The translations under genes and the position numbers were made by a program. A stretch of DNA of 64,000 nucleotides from the NCBI RefSeq assembly GCF_037997115.1, contig NZ_CP150484.1, positions 2,081,776 to 2,145,775 on the forward strand. The letters run 5' to 3'. The notes beneath the pieces are model-generated. The model was not told the origin of the DNA and searched no databases. It was given only the letters and a program-made list of their open reading frames with translations. The DNA is from Amycolatopsis coloradensis. GTDB taxonomy: Bacteria; Actinomycetota; Actinomycetes; Mycobacteriales; Pseudonocardiaceae. This document shows, piece by piece, positions 37,635 to 46,787 of the stretch (positions within the stretch are counted from its first letter, which is position 1; every line of letters begins with the position of its first letter).

Positions 37635-38486
37635 TTAGCGAGACCTCAAGAAGTTCGCCAGCCCTGGCAGGTCATCCGTATTCAGGTGGTCGACCCCGGC
37701 GGCGACCAGCTCTTTCCACAACGCGTCACGGCCGGGCCCGGCGGCGTCCGGCGTGGCCCAGAAGCGCACGCGCTGACCCGCCGCGTGGGCCCGCTTGACC
37801 AGATCGTGCAGTTTCGCCCGCTCACCGGCGGGGAAAGGGCCGTCACCGGTCCAGGTGAACAGGCCGCTCCAGGAGTCCGAGACGAGCGGCGTGACCCGCG
37901 GGTCGGAGCCGATGCCGAGGTCGTTCTCGTCCCTGATCCGGCCGTCGTAGAAGGCGAGCCGGAACCGCTGCCCGAGCATCACGTCCTTGGGACGCCCGCC
38001 GGAGATCACCGCGGTGACGGCCCGCTTCTTCACGTGACCGAATGCGTACAGGGAGAAGAGGAAGGAGTAACGCGGGTTGTAAAGACGTTTCTCGAGTGCC
38101 GCGTAGGTGCTGTTCGCGTCCCCCTTGACGTCGATCAGCAGCTGGAACTCCGCGCGCTGCCGGTACACGCCGACGCCGTGATTGGCCAGGACGCGCTCGC
38201 GCAGCGGCTCCAGGTAGAGCGACTCCAGGGTGCGGTCCGGGCGGGTGTCCGCGAGGTCGTGCGCGACCAGGAGCTGCCCGTCGACCAGGAAGATGTCGGC
38301 CTCGACACTGGTGAAGCCCTGGTCGAGCGCGTCGTGCAGCGGACGGGCGTGTTCGTAGTCGTTGTGGCTGTGCGCCTGCGCCAGCGGCCGGACGCCGCGT
38401 TCGTGGGCGGACGCCGGAGCGGTCGCGAGGCTCGTGGCGGTGACCGCGGCGAGCAGTGCGGCGAGAATACGGCGGGGAGTGATCAC
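37635..38486 (-). CDS. Secreted PLC-like / glycerophosphodiester phosphodiesterase-fold protein
   Basis: A 283-aa exported protein of the PLC-like phosphodiesterase TIM-barrel superfamily. The signal peptide ends near ATAPASA. Active-site motifs: QAHSHNDYEH with the first His, EADIFLVDGQLLVAHD with the second His and metal acids, and IDVKGD. These fit GDPD-like enzymes that hydrolyse glycerophosphodiesters outside the cell. GTG at 38486 has GAGGAT upstream. It lies between rpf and moaD, an insertion relative to the mycobacterial order. Confidence 0.78.
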   Translation of the reverse strand: MITPRRILAALLAAVTATSLATAPASAHERGVRPLAQAHSHNDYEHARPLHDALDQGFTSVEADIFLVDGQLLVAHDLADTRPDRTLESLYLEPLRERVLANHGVGVYRQRAEFQLLIDVKGDANSTYAALEKRLYNPRYSFLFSLYAFGHVKKRAVTAVISGGRPKDVMLGQRFRLAFYDGRIRDENDLGIGSDPRVTPLVSDSWSGLFTWTGDGPFPAGERAKLHDLVKRAHAAGQRVRFWATPDAAGPGRDALWKELVAAGVDHLNTDDLPGLANFLRSR

Positions 38487-38536
38487 TGGCGCATCCTCGG
38501 CTGCTTCGGCGACCGGATGGTGAACTCGAGACGGCG

Positions 38537-38553
38537 AGCAAGGGACCTTTGCT
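38537..38553. repeat. AGCAAGGGACCTTTGCT palindrome
   Basis: Reverse-orientation copy of the 17-bp palindrome at 33245 and 52304; here upstream of the phosphodiesterase gene. Confidence 0.75.
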
Positions 38554-38602
38554 ACCACTTTCGCCGTTCACGCAGGTCAGGGGCGATGTGACCCTGGCGA
38601 TC

Positions 38603-38659
38603 GTGTCGCGAAAGCCACTTTCAGGACATCGGACGTCGCGAAAGTGGCTTTCGCGACAC
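38603..38659. repeat. Perfect 20-bp inverted repeat upstream of the phosphodiesterase gene
   Basis: Arms 38603-38622 (GTGTCGCGAAAGCCACTTTC) and 38640-38659 are perfectly complementary with a 17-nt loop. It sits between the moaD stop and the phosphodiesterase promoter and can serve as the moaA-moaD terminator. Confidence 0.8.
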
Positions 38660-38698
38660 ACCCGGCAGGCACCTGCGCGGGCAGCGGGGCAACGGCGG

Positions 38699-38953
38699 TC
38701 AGCCGCCGGCGAACGGGGGCAGGACGTCCAGTTCGGCGCCCTCGGTCAGCGGCCGCGTGAGATCCCGCACGGCGACACCGTCCAGCAGGTACGAGACCGC
38801 GTCGAGCAGCTTCGCCAGCTTCTCCGGGTGGAGTTCACGCAGGCGGGCGACGGCATCGGCGACCCGGGCGCCGTCCGGCAGCGTCACCTTCTCCTCGTCG
38901 AGGTCTGCGGCCGCGCGGGCCGAGGCGAAGTACCGCACCACGATGGTCACCAT
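38699..38953 (-). CDS. moaD: Molybdopterin synthase small subunit MoaD
   Basis: An 84-aa ubiquitin-fold sulfur carrier ending in the required Gly-Gly (LPPFAGG), which is thiocarboxylated and donates sulfur to cPMP in the MoaE complex. The start ATG at 38953 lies one base after the moaA stop, so the two are co-translated. Confidence 0.93.
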   Translation of the reverse strand: MVTIVVRYFASARAAADLDEEKVTLPDGARVADAVARLRELHPEKLAKLLDAVSYLLDGVAVRDLTRPLTEGAELDVLPPFAGG

Positions 38954-38954
38954 G

Positions 38955-40019
38955 TCAGCCGCCGATCGCGCTCATCGGCCGGATCGGCTGCGCGAACCCG
39001 GCCTCGTTGATCTCGTGCCCGGCGAGCTTGCCCCACATGGTCGCCCGCCACGCGTCCGCCACCTCTTCTTCGCGCGCGCCCGCGCGCACGAGGGCGCGTA
39101 GGTCGGTCTCGTCGTTGCTGAACAGGCACGAGCGCACCGCGCCGTCCGCGGTCAGCCGGGTCCGCTCGCAGGCGCCGCAGAAGGGACGGGTCACCGACGC
39201 GATCACGCCGACGTCGCCCGGTCCGCCGTCGACCAGCCAGCGTTCGGCGGGCGCCCCGCCCCGCGCGGCGGGGAACGGCGACAGTGTGAACTCCTCGCGG
39301 AGCATGCCGAGGATCTCCTCGGCGGTGATCATGTCGGCGCGGTTCCAGCCGTGCTGCGCGTCGAGCGGCATCTGCTCGATGAACCGCAGGTGATAGCCCT
39401 CGGCGAGGCAGAACTTCAGCAGCGGCACGGCCTGGTCCTCGTTCAGCCCGCGCATCAGCACCGCGTTGACCTTCACCGGGTCCAGCCCGGCCTCCCGCGC
39501 CGCGGCCATGCCGGCGAGCACGTGCGAAAGCCGGTCGCGACGCGTGATCGTCTCGAACAGCGCGCGGTCGACGGTGTCCAGTGAGACGTTGATCCGGTCC
39601 AGCCCCGCGTCGGCGAGCGACTTCGCGCGCTTCGCGAGCCCGATCCCGTTGGTGGTCATGGAAAGCCGCGGCCGCGGTTCGAGTGCCGCGACCCGCTCGA
39701 CGATCTTCTCCAGGCCCTGGCGCAGCAGCGGTTCGCCGCCGGTGAGCCGGATGTCGGTGATCCCGAGCCGTTCGACGGCGATCCGGAGCAGGAGCACGAG
39801 CTCGTCGTCGGTCAGCACGTCCGCGCTCGGCATCCATTCGAGCCCTTCGGCGGGCATGCAGTAGGTGCAGCGCAGATTGCACTTGTCGGTGAGCGACACC
39901 CGCAGGTCGGTCGCCACGCGGCCGAAGGTGTCGATCAGAGCGGGGTTGTCCGGCCTGGGCACGCTGGGACGCCCTCGTGTACCGGGGACACGGGGAAACC
40001 CGAGATCGACTGCTGTCAT
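38955..40019 (-). CDS. moaA: GTP 3',8-cyclase MoaA (radical SAM)
   Basis: A 354-aa enzyme for the first step of molybdenum cofactor synthesis. The radical-SAM cluster is C47-x3-C51-x2-C54 (TDKCNLRCTYCMPAEG); LTGGEPLLR follows. The C-terminal second 4Fe-4S site is FCGACERTRLTADGAVRSC. ATG at 40019 is chosen; a GTG two codons upstream is possible and neither has a strong Shine-Dalgarno. Operon moaA-moaD, divergent from a MarR gene. Confidence 0.95.
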   Translation of the reverse strand: MTAVDLGFPRVPGTRGRPSVPRPDNPALIDTFGRVATDLRVSLTDKCNLRCTYCMPAEGLEWMPSADVLTDDELVLLLRIAVERLGITDIRLTGGEPLLRQGLEKIVERVAALEPRPRLSMTTNGIGLAKRAKSLADAGLDRINVSLDTVDRALFETITRRDRLSHVLAGMAAAREAGLDPVKVNAVLMRGLNEDQAVPLLKFCLAEGYHLRFIEQMPLDAQHGWNRADMITAEEILGMLREEFTLSPFPAARGGAPAERWLVDGGPGDVGVIASVTRPFCGACERTRLTADGAVRSCLFSNDETDLRALVRAGAREEEVADAWRATMWGKLAGHEINEAGFAQPIRPMSAIGG

Positions 40020-40097
40020 TGACACCAGACTAACCCCGAAGCGACCGAAAACCGACTGTCTAGAATTCCGCAGGCACCGAATCGGAAGGGTTTCCGG

Positions 40098-40571
40098 ATG
40101 GCGAAATATCCGCTCTCGGCGGAGGAATTGGCCCGGTTCGCCCATCTCGGCAGGGAGAGCAGCACGCTGACCGTTCTCCGGCACGCCAGGATCGCCGAGC
40201 GGATGGGCCTGTCGGCCACCGATCACAAGGTGCTCGAACTGGCGGGCCAGGCGCCGGGACCGTTGACGGCGGGCAGGATCGCCGAACTGACCGGACTGTC
40301 GACGGGTGCTGTGACCGGCGTCATGGACAGGCTCGAGAAGGCCGGTCTCACTCGCCGTGTCCGCGATACCGCCGACCGCCGGAAGGTCCTGATCGAGGTC
40401 GTCCCCGGCGCCATGGAACGGCACGCGCCGCTCTTCGAATCCGCGTACACGAACATGAAGACGGTGCTCGAACAGTTCTCTCCCGAGGAACGGAAAGTGC
40501 TGGAGCGATTCCAGAGCGCGGTGCTCGACGGCCTCCGCGACGAACTCCCCGGCGATTCTTCGCGTCCATAG
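40098..40571 (+). CDS. MarR-family regulator
   Basis: A 157-aa dimeric winged-helix regulator (LSATDHKVLELAG; AELTGLSTGAVTGVMDRLEKAGLTRR with the wing DTADRRKVLIEV). ATG at 40098 has GGAAGG upstream. It is divergent from moaA with a 78-bp gap and may control moaA or itself; the ligand is unknown. The downstream gene starts 33 bp later. Confidence 0.88.
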   Translation: MAKYPLSAEELARFAHLGRESSTLTVLRHARIAERMGLSATDHKVLELAGQAPGPLTAGRIAELTGLSTGAVTGVMDRLEKAGLTRRVRDTADRRKVLIEVVPGAMERHAPLFESAYTNMKTVLEQFSPEERKVLERFQSAVLDGLRDELPGDSSRP

Positions 40572-40604
40572 CTTTTCCGCATCTGCGGAAGTAACCTTCC
40601 GGAC

Positions 40605-41009
40605 ATGCCGCAATTCCGGTTGTCCGAGGCCGCTCGTCTACTCGGCGTCAGCGACGACACCGTCCGCCGGTGGGTACGTGCCGGCCAGTTGACCGCGTTC
40701 GGCGACTCGGCGGGCCGCAAGGTCGTCGACGGCGCCGAGCTCGCCGCGTTCGCCAAAGCGCAGGCAGAACAGCCTGAGGACCCTTCGAGCGTCGGCCGCT
40801 CCGCGCGGAACCGGTTCGTCGGGCTCGTCACCGAGGTGATCACGGACAAGGTGATGGCACAGGTCGAGCTGCAGTGCGGCCCGCATCGCGTGGTCTCCCT
40901 GATGAGCGCCGAGGCCGTCCGCGAACTCGGACTGCGGCCGGGGGTGCTCGCGGTCGCGGTCGTCAAGGCGACCACCGTCGTGGTCGAAACCCCGGAAGGA
41001 AGCCGATGA
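40605..41009 (+). CDS. MerR-type HTH plus molybdate-binding (Mop/TOBE) protein
   Basis: A 134-aa protein: an excisionase/MerR-like helix-turn-helix (RLSEAARLLGVSDDTVRRWVRAG) and a Mop/TOBE domain (NRFVGLVTEVITDKVMAQVEL; VVKATTVVVE) that binds molybdate or molybdopterin. It is a plausible one-component molybdate regulator or storage protein. Its stop overlaps the modA start (ATGA), linking it to the transport operon. Confidence 0.88.
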   Translation: MPQFRLSEAARLLGVSDDTVRRWVRAGQLTAFGDSAGRKVVDGAELAAFAKAQAEQPEDPSSVGRSARNRFVGLVTEVITDKVMAQVELQCGPHRVVSLMSAEAVRELGLRPGVLAVAVVKATTVVVETPEGSR

Positions 41010-41761
41010 GGAAGCTCGCGCCCGTCCTGCTCGCGCTGGCGCTGGCCGCGACGGCCTGTGGTTCGGAGGCGGCGCCTCAAGAAGGAGGAAGGACGCTGAC
41101 CGTCTTCGCCGCGGCGTCGCTGACCGAGTCGTTCGGGACGCTGGGCAAGCGGTTCGAGGCGCAGAACTCCGGGGTGACCGTGAAATTCAGCTTCGAGGGC
41201 TCCTCGGCGCTGGTCCAGAAGCTGACCCAGGGCGCGAAGGCGGACGTGTTCGCCTCGGCCGATCAGGCCAATATGGACAAGGCCGCCAAGGGTGAGGTGC
41301 TCGACGGGCAGCCGTCGGTGTTCGCCACCAACCGGCTCGCCATCGCGGTCGGCAAGGGCAACCCCCTGGGCATCAAGGGGCTGGCCGATCTCGCGCAGGA
41401 CGGGCTGACCGTCGTCGTCTGCGCGCCGCAGGTGCCGTGCGGGTCGGCGGCGAAGAAGGTCCAGCAGTCGTCCGGGGTCACGCTCAAGCCCGCGAGCGAG
41501 GAACAGGACGTCAAGTCTGTGCTCGCGAAGGTGCAGTCGGGTGACGCCGACGCGGGACTCGTCTACGTCACCGACGCGACCTCCGCGGCCGCGAAGGTGG
41601 ACAAGGTGGACTTCCCGGAGGCGGCGGGCGCGATCAACGACTACCCGATCGCGGTGGTGAAGGACGCTCCGCAGGCTCGGCTCGCCGGGCTGTTCAGGGA
41701 CTTCGTCCTCGGCGCGGAGGGCAAGAACGAACTCGCGAAGGCCGGTTTTGGTGCGCCCTGA
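41006..41761 (+). CDS. modA: Molybdate-binding lipoprotein ModA
   Basis: A 251-aa extracellular molybdate receptor with lipobox AATAC, then [38 protein letters not shown] and the [10 protein letters not shown] segment, all typical of ModA. The start ATG at 41006 overlaps the Mop-gene stop. The stop at 41759-41761 is followed at once by a 70-bp hairpin before modB. Confidence 0.93.
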   Translation: MRKLAPVLLALALAATACGSEAAPQEGGRTLTVFAAASLTESFGTLGKRFEAQNSGVTVKFSFEGSSALVQKLTQGAKADVFASADQANMDKAAKGEVLDGQPSVFATNRLAIAVGKGNPLGIKGLADLAQDGLTVVVCAPQVPCGSAAKKVQQSSGVTLKPASEEQDVKSVLAKVQSGDADAGLVYVTDATSAAAKVDKVDFPEAAGAINDYPIAVVKDAPQARLAGLFRDFVLGAEGKNELAKAGFGAP

Positions 41762-41831
41762 CCCCGCATTTCGTCCTCTGGACGCGGTAGATGCACGCGC
41801 AAGTACCGCATTCAGAGGACGAAATGCGGGG
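41762..41831. repeat. Palindromic repeat between modA and modB
   Basis: Perfect 19-bp arms CCCCGCATTTCGTCCTCTG (41762-41780) and CAGAGGACGAAATGCGGGG (41813-41831). It starts the base after the modA stop and ends 6 bp before the GTG of modB. It is a member of the CAGAGGAC family also seen at 59261-59324 and, split, at 28527/29030. It may protect the modA mRNA 3' end or reduce modBC transcription. Confidence 0.88.
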
Positions 41832-41837
41832 GCCGGG

Positions 41838-42614
41838 GTGCCGTGGGTGTTGTGGCCGCCGGCGATCTGCGCGCTGGCGCTGGTGGTACTGCCGGTCGTC
41901 GGCCTTCTGGTGCGTTCGGACCTGACCCGCTTCCCGAGCCTCATCACCTCGACGTCGTCGCTGAACGCGCTCAAGCTCTCGCTGATCACCGCCGGACTGT
42001 CCACTGTGGCCTGTGTGCTGCTCGGGGTCCCGCTCGCCGTGGTGCTCGCGCGCTCGGGGGCGCGCGGTGTCCGCGTGCTGCGCGCGGTGGTGCTGCTGCC
42101 GCTGGTGCTGCCGCCGGTGGTCGGCGGCCTGGCGTTGTTGTACCTGTTGGGCCGCAAGGGTTTCCTCGGGATCCTGGTGACCACCCTGACCGGTGAGCAG
42201 GTGCCGTTCACCACGGCGGCCGTGGTCATCGCGCAGACGTTCGTCGCGATGCCGTTCCTGGTGGTCAGCCTCGAAGGAGCTCTCCGGGGCGCCGGCGACC
42301 GGTACGAAAGGGTCGCATCCACACTGGGCGCCAAACCGTGGACGGTGTTCCGCCGGGTCACGCTGCCGCTGCTGCTGCCCGCGCTCGGTTCGGGCATCGT
42401 GCTGAGCTTCGCGCGGGCGCTGGGCGAGTTCGGCGCGACGATCACCTTCGCCGGCAGCCTGGAAGGGGTGACCCGGACCCTGCCGCTGGAGGTCTACACC
42501 CAGGCCGAGGTCGACGTCGACAGCGCGGTGGCGCTCGCGTTGCTGCTCATCCTGGTCGCCGTCGCGGTGATCGCGCTCGCCCGGCCGCGCGCGCTCGAAG
42601 GAGTCCGGTCGTGA
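41838..42614 (+). CDS. modB: Molybdate ABC permease ModB
   Basis: A 258-aa inner-membrane permease with about five to six helices and the EAA-type loop ([28 protein letters not shown]). ModB forms the channel dimer for molybdate. GTG at 41838 with a G-rich upstream is preferred; the frame is open through the whole hairpin to TTG 41748, so a longer N-terminus cannot be excluded. It overlaps modC by 4 bp. Confidence 0.92.
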   Translation: MPWVLWPPAICALALVVLPVVGLLVRSDLTRFPSLITSTSSLNALKLSLITAGLSTVACVLLGVPLAVVLARSGARGVRVLRAVVLLPLVLPPVVGGLALLYLLGRKGFLGILVTTLTGEQVPFTTAAVVIAQTFVAMPFLVVSLEGALRGAGDRYERVASTLGAKPWTVFRRVTLPLLLPALGSGIVLSFARALGEFGATITFAGSLEGVTRTLPLEVYTQAEVDVDSAVALALLLILVAVAVIALARPRALEGVRS

Positions 42615-43675
42615 CCCTTTCGGCCGAGCTCGCCCTCCGGCGCGGCGAGTTCACCTTGGACGTCGGCTTCGAAGTCCCTGATGGCGGAGTGCTCGCGCTG
42701 CTCGGCCCGAACGGGTCGGGGAAGTCCAGTGTGCTCGGTTGCCTCGCCGGTCTGCTCCGGCCCGGCCGGGCACGGATCACCCTCGACGGCCGCGACCTGG
42801 CGGGCCTGCCGCCGCACGCGCGCGGCATCGGCCTGCTCTCCCAGGACGCGCTGCTCTTCCCGCATCTGTCCGCTTTGGACAACGTCGCCTTCGCGCCGCG
42901 CTCGACCGGTGCCGGCCGCGCCGAGGCGAAGAAGCGTGCGCGGGAGTGGCTGACCGAAGTGGACGCTCTCGAACTGGCCGCACGGCGGCCCGCGCAGCTC
43001 TCCGGCGGGCAGGCGCAGCGGGTCGCGATCGCGCGGGCGCTGGCCGCCGAGCCGGGACTCCTGCTGCTCGACGAGCCCTTCGCCGCGCTGGACGTCGACG
43101 CGGCGCCCGCCATCCGGGGGCTGCTCCGGCGGGTCCTGCGTTCCGGGCCGCCGACCGTGCTGGTCACCCACGACCCCCTCGACGCGCTGGCGCTGGCCGA
43201 TCACGTCGCCGTCCTCGACGGCGGCCGGATCGTCGAACGCGGCGAGACCCGCAAGGTCCTCTCCGCGCCGCGCACGGCGTTCACCGCGCGGATCGCCGGG
43301 CTGAACCTGGTGCCCGGCATCGCCGCCGAGGGCGGTTTGCGCACGTCAGGCGGGCAGTTGGCCGGAATTCCGGCCGAGGACGTCGTCGAGGGCGAAGCGG
43401 CCGTCGCCGTCTTCGCGCCCAGTGCCGTGGCGGTGTACCCGCGGGACGGCGAGCACCGGGGCAGCCCGCGCAACACCGTCGAGGGAATCGTCGACGCGCT
43501 CGAACCCCACGGACCGGTGATCCGTGTCCGGGCCCGCGGCGACGACTGGGCGGCGGGTCTCGCCGCGGACCTCACCCCGGCCGCGGTCGCCGAGCTGGCG
43601 CTCGAACCCGGCACACCGGTCAATCTTTCGGTCAAGGCGGCGTCCGTGGCTGTTCACGCCGTCTCGGATCATTAG
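42611..43675 (+). CDS. modC: Molybdate ABC ATPase ModC
   Basis: A 354-aa ATPase: Walker [10 protein letters not shown], signature LSGGQAQR, Walker [13 protein letters not shown] and H-loop VTHD, followed by a C-terminal Mop/TOBE domain (about 290-350, [33 protein letters not shown]) that senses molybdate. GTG at 42611 overlaps the modB stop (GTGA). Confidence 0.94.
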   Translation: MTLSAELALRRGEFTLDVGFEVPDGGVLALLGPNGSGKSSVLGCLAGLLRPGRARITLDGRDLAGLPPHARGIGLLSQDALLFPHLSALDNVAFAPRSTGAGRAEAKKRAREWLTEVDALELAARRPAQLSGGQAQRVAIARALAAEPGLLLLDEPFAALDVDAAPAIRGLLRRVLRSGPPTVLVTHDPLDALALADHVAVLDGGRIVERGETRKVLSAPRTAFTARIAGLNLVPGIAAEGGLRTSGGQLAGIPAEDVVEGEAAVAVFAPSAVAVYPRDGEHRGSPRNTVEGIVDALEPHGPVIRVRARGDDWAAGLAADLTPAAVAELALEPGTPVNLSVKAASVAVHAVSDH

Positions 43676-43685
43676 GGTGGGCGGT

Positions 43686-44480
43686 ATGAACGAGCGCCGT
43701 TGGACATACCTCAGCGACATGGATGGCGTGCTGGTCCAGGAGGAGCACCTCGTACCCGGCGCGGACGAGTTCCTCAAGGAGCTGCGCGCCAACGACATCG
43801 GCTTCCTGGTGCTGACCAACAACTCGATCTACACCCCGCGCGACCTGCGGGCGAGGCTCGAGCGGACCGGTCTCGACATCCCCGAGGAGGCCATCTGGAC
43901 CTCCGCGCTGGCGACCGCGAAGTTCCTCGCGTCGCAGCGGCCGAACGGCTCGGCGTTCGTGATCGGCGAAGCCGGGCTCACCACGGCCCTGCACGAGGTC
44001 GGCTACGTGCTGACCGAACGCGACCCGGACTACGTGGTACTCGGTGAGACCCGCACGTACAGCTTCAGCGCGATAACCCGCGCGATCAGGCTCATCGAGG
44101 GCGGCGCCAAGTTCATCGCGACCAACCCGGACGCCACCGGCCCGAGCATGGAGGGCTCGATGCCCGCCACCGGCTCGGTCGCGGCGCTGATCGAGAAGGC
44201 GACCGGCCGCTCGCCGTACTACGTGGGCAAGCCGAACCCGCTGATGATGCGCTCCGCGCTGCGGCGGCTCGGCGCGCATTCGGAGTCGACGCTGATGATC
44301 GGCGACCGGATGGACACCGACGTCCACTCGGGAATCGAGGCCGGATTGCAGACGATCCTGGTGCTCACCGGCATCTCCACGCGGGAGAGCGCCGAGCACT
44401 ACCCGTACCGGCCGACCAAGATCATCGACTCCATCGCCGATCTGGTCGGGCGCACCGGCGACCCCTTCGGCGAAGGCTGA
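43686..44480 (+). CDS. HAD-IIA family phosphatase (NagD-like)
   Basis: A 264-aa haloacid-dehalogenase-fold hydrolase. Motif I is SDMDGVLV, motif II LTNNS, and motif [14 protein letters not shown], with a C2-type cap as in NagD and p-nitrophenyl phosphatases. The substrate could be a nucleotide or sugar phosphate. It follows modC by 10 bp but is not a known molybdate gene. Confidence 0.85.
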   Translation: MNERRWTYLSDMDGVLVQEEHLVPGADEFLKELRANDIGFLVLTNNSIYTPRDLRARLERTGLDIPEEAIWTSALATAKFLASQRPNGSAFVIGEAGLTTALHEVGYVLTERDPDYVVLGETRTYSFSAITRAIRLIEGGAKFIATNPDATGPSMEGSMPATGSVAALIEKATGRSPYYVGKPNPLMMRSALRRLGAHSESTLMIGDRMDTDVHSGIEAGLQTILVLTGISTRESAEHYPYRPTKIIDSIADLVGRTGDPFGEG

Positions 44481-44699
44481 GTCCGTGGTGAACCCGCGTG
44501 CGAGAGCGACGTCTGCAGGGCGCGGCGCCGTCACTTCTCACTTCTCCACAGGGGTGGGAGCGAAGGTCCCCCAACCTCGGTGTGGAGAGGCGAGCGACCG
44601 CGCCCCGTAGCGGGGCCTTCGGCCGGTTTCGCGGGCCGTCATCAGCTCCGCCAACAGGCTGAGCGACACAGCCGCATGCGGAGGGCTTATCGTCAGACG
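44481..44699. other. Gap between two phosphatase genes
   Basis: No gene or clear repeat family. A small GGGGCCTTCGGCC hairpin near 44610 is visible; the promoter of the metallophosphoesterase should lie here. Confidence 0.45.
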
Positions 44700-45515
44700 A
44701 TGCACGACGATCAGCCCGCGTCCTCGACCTACGTGGTCGGTGACGTGCACGGACACCGGGACGAGCTGGCCGAAGCGCTCCGGGAGAAGGGGCTGATCGA
44801 CTCCGACGACGACTGGTCCGGTGGGGAGACGACCCTCTGGTTCCTCGGTGACTTCGTCGACCGGGGGCCCGACGGCGTCGGCGTCATCGACCTGGTGATG
44901 CGGCTGGAACGGCAGGCCGCGACGGCGGGCGGCCACTGCGGGACGCTGCTGGGCAACCACGAGATCCTGCTGCTCGGGATGTACCACTTCGGCGACACCG
45001 AGGTGCCGTCCGACTTCGGTCCGCGCAGCTTCGCCCGCAGCTGGGAGATCAACGGCGGGCTGCTCGAAGACCAGGACAGGCTCACCCCGCAACATATCGA
45101 ATGGCTGACCTCCCGTCCGATGCTGACGCTGGCCGCGGACCATCTGCTGATGCATTCGGACACGCTCGAGTACCTCGACTGGGGCGAGGACATCGACGGC
45201 ATCAACGCGCGCGGCCGCGAAATCCTCGAAGGCAGCGACATCCAGGCCTGGTGGGACGTCTGGCGGCGGATGACCACGCGCTACGCCTTCCGCGGCCCGG
45301 ACGGCGCGGACGTCGCGCAGCAGGTCATGGACCGGCTCGGCGGCGAGCGGATCGTGCACGGGCACAGCGTCATCGCCGACCAGCTCGGGATCCACCCCGC
45401 GCAGATCGAGGGACCGTACCTCTACGCGGGCGGGAAGGCGCTGGGGATCGACGGCGGGTTGTTCGTCGGCGGCCCGTGCCTCATCGTGCCGCTGCCCTGG
45501 GAACCCGAGGACTGA
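44700..45515 (+). CDS. Metallophosphoesterase (PPP Ser/Thr phosphatase-like)
   Basis: A 271-aa protein with the PPP metal-binding motifs GDVHGH (residues about 14-19), GDFVDRGPDG and GNHE, and a late VHGHSV. It is close to bacterial PrpA/PrpE-like phosphatases and diadenosine tetraphosphatases; the physiological substrate is unknown. ATG at 44700. Confidence 0.88.
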   Translation: MHDDQPASSTYVVGDVHGHRDELAEALREKGLIDSDDDWSGGETTLWFLGDFVDRGPDGVGVIDLVMRLERQAATAGGHCGTLLGNHEILLLGMYHFGDTEVPSDFGPRSFARSWEINGGLLEDQDRLTPQHIEWLTSRPMLTLAADHLLMHSDTLEYLDWGEDIDGINARGREILEGSDIQAWWDVWRRMTTRYAFRGPDGADVAQQVMDRLGGERIVHGHSVIADQLGIHPAQIEGPYLYAGGKALGIDGGLFVGGPCLIVPLPWEPED

Positions 45516-45518
45516 TCG

Positions 45519-45893
45519 TCAGGGAAGCTCCACGATCTCCTTGCCCAGCGGCATCAGCGAGACCGGGATCATCTTGAAGTTCGCCACGCCGAGCGGGATC
45601 CCGACGATCGTGACGCAGAGCGCCACCCCGGTCAGCACGTGCCCGATCGCGAGCCAAAGCCCGGCGAAGAGGAACCAGATGACGTTGCCGATCGTCGACG
45701 CGGCCCCGGCGTCGCGCCGGTCCACCACGGTGCGGCCGAACGGCCAGAGCGCGTAGGCCGCGATCCGGAACGACGCCAGCCCGAACGGGATGGTGACGAT
45801 CAGGATGCAGCAGATGACGCCGGCGACGACGTAGCCGAGCGCCATCCACAGGCCGCACAGCACGAGCCAGATGACGTTCAGGATCAGGCGCAT
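45519..45893 (-). CDS. YccF family inner-membrane protein
   Basis: A 124-aa protein with four predicted helices in two homologous halves, each containing the NVIW(L/F) start and a TIPFG / VGIPLG turn, the YccF-domain signature. Function unknown. Its ATG (45893) overlaps the stop of the phzF-like gene (ATGA). A YccF-type gene (Rv0870c) also follows moaA2 in mycobacteria, from memory. Confidence 0.85.
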   Translation of the reverse strand: MRLILNVIWLVLCGLWMALGYVVAGVICCILIVTIPFGLASFRIAAYALWPFGRTVVDRRDAGAASTIGNVIWFLFAGLWLAIGHVLTGVALCVTIVGIPLGVANFKMIPVSLMPLGKEIVELP

Positions 45894-46654
45894 CAGACGT
45901 GCAACTCCCCGCTGGCCACGGTGACCGCCTGCCCCGAAAGCAAAACGCGGTCGCCTTCGAGGTTCATCCGCACGATGCCGCCGCGGGCCGAGGCCTGTTC
46001 GCCGACGAGCTTGTCCCGGCCGAGGCGAGCGGACCAGTACGGCGCGAGGACACAGTGCGCGGAGCCGGTGACCGGGTCTTCGTCGATGCCGACGCCCGGC
46101 GCGAAGAACCGGGTGACGAAGTCGATCCCCTCCACATCACCCGGCGCGGTGACCATCAGCCGTCCGTTCCAGTGCGCGCGCAGCGCGGCGAGGTCCGGGG
46201 CGAGCGAGCGCACCACGGACGCGTCGTCCACCACCGCGAACAGGTTGTGCTTACTGCGCCCGACGTACTCGAAGGAGACGCCCGGCAGGATCGACGACAG
46301 ATCGTCGTCCGACTCGCGGGGCGGGTCCGACGGGAAGTCCATCGACACCCAGCCGTCTTCGGCGCGGCAGCGCAACTCGCCGCTTTTCGTCGTGAAGGTC
46401 TGTTCGCCGCCGAGGACGTGCGTGGTCGCCAGCGTCGCGTGCCCGCACAGGTCGACTTCGGTCTCCGGCGTGAACCAGCGAAGCGACTTCGGGCCTTCGC
46501 CACCGACCTCGACGAAGGCCGTCTCGGCGTGCCTCAACTCGGCGGCGACGGACTGCATCCAGCCCGCGTCACCCGGCGAGTCCAGCAGCACGACGCCGGC
46601 GGAGTTACCGGCGAAGGCCTCGGAGGTGAAGGCGTCGACGATGTAGAGGCGCAT
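45893..46654 (-). CDS. PhzF family isomerase/epimerase-like protein
   Basis: A 253-aa two-domain diaminopimelate-epimerase-fold protein. PhzF motifs are present: [27 protein letters not shown] with the catalytic-type Glu, [16 protein letters not shown], and [17 protein letters not shown]. No phenazine genes are near, so it is a general PhzF-like enzyme of unknown substrate. Translationally coupled to yccF. Confidence 0.87.
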   Translation of the reverse strand: MRLYIVDAFTSEAFAGNSAGVVLLDSPGDAGWMQSVAAELRHAETAFVEVGGEGPKSLRWFTPETEVDLCGHATLATTHVLGGEQTFTTKSGELRCRAEDGWVSMDFPSDPPRESDDDLSSILPGVSFEYVGRSKHNLFAVVDDASVVRSLAPDLAALRAHWNGRLMVTAPGDVEGIDFVTRFFAPGVGIDEDPVTGSAHCVLAPYWSARLGRDKLVGEQASARGGIVRMNLEGDRVLLSGQAVTVASGELHV

Positions 46655-46787
46655 GTCTCCGACGATATCGGCCACGGCCGGACCCGGCCTCCGGGTTTCC
46701 CCTGAGGTGGTCTCCACTTGCAGGTGGCCGCCGTCACGCCGCGTTCCTAGACTCGACGCGTCGATGCCGCCGAACGCAGGAGTCTCC

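Noticed and set aside
45893-46654. Phenazine biosynthesis gene
   Set aside because: Only the generic PhzF fold is present; no other phz genes are nearby.
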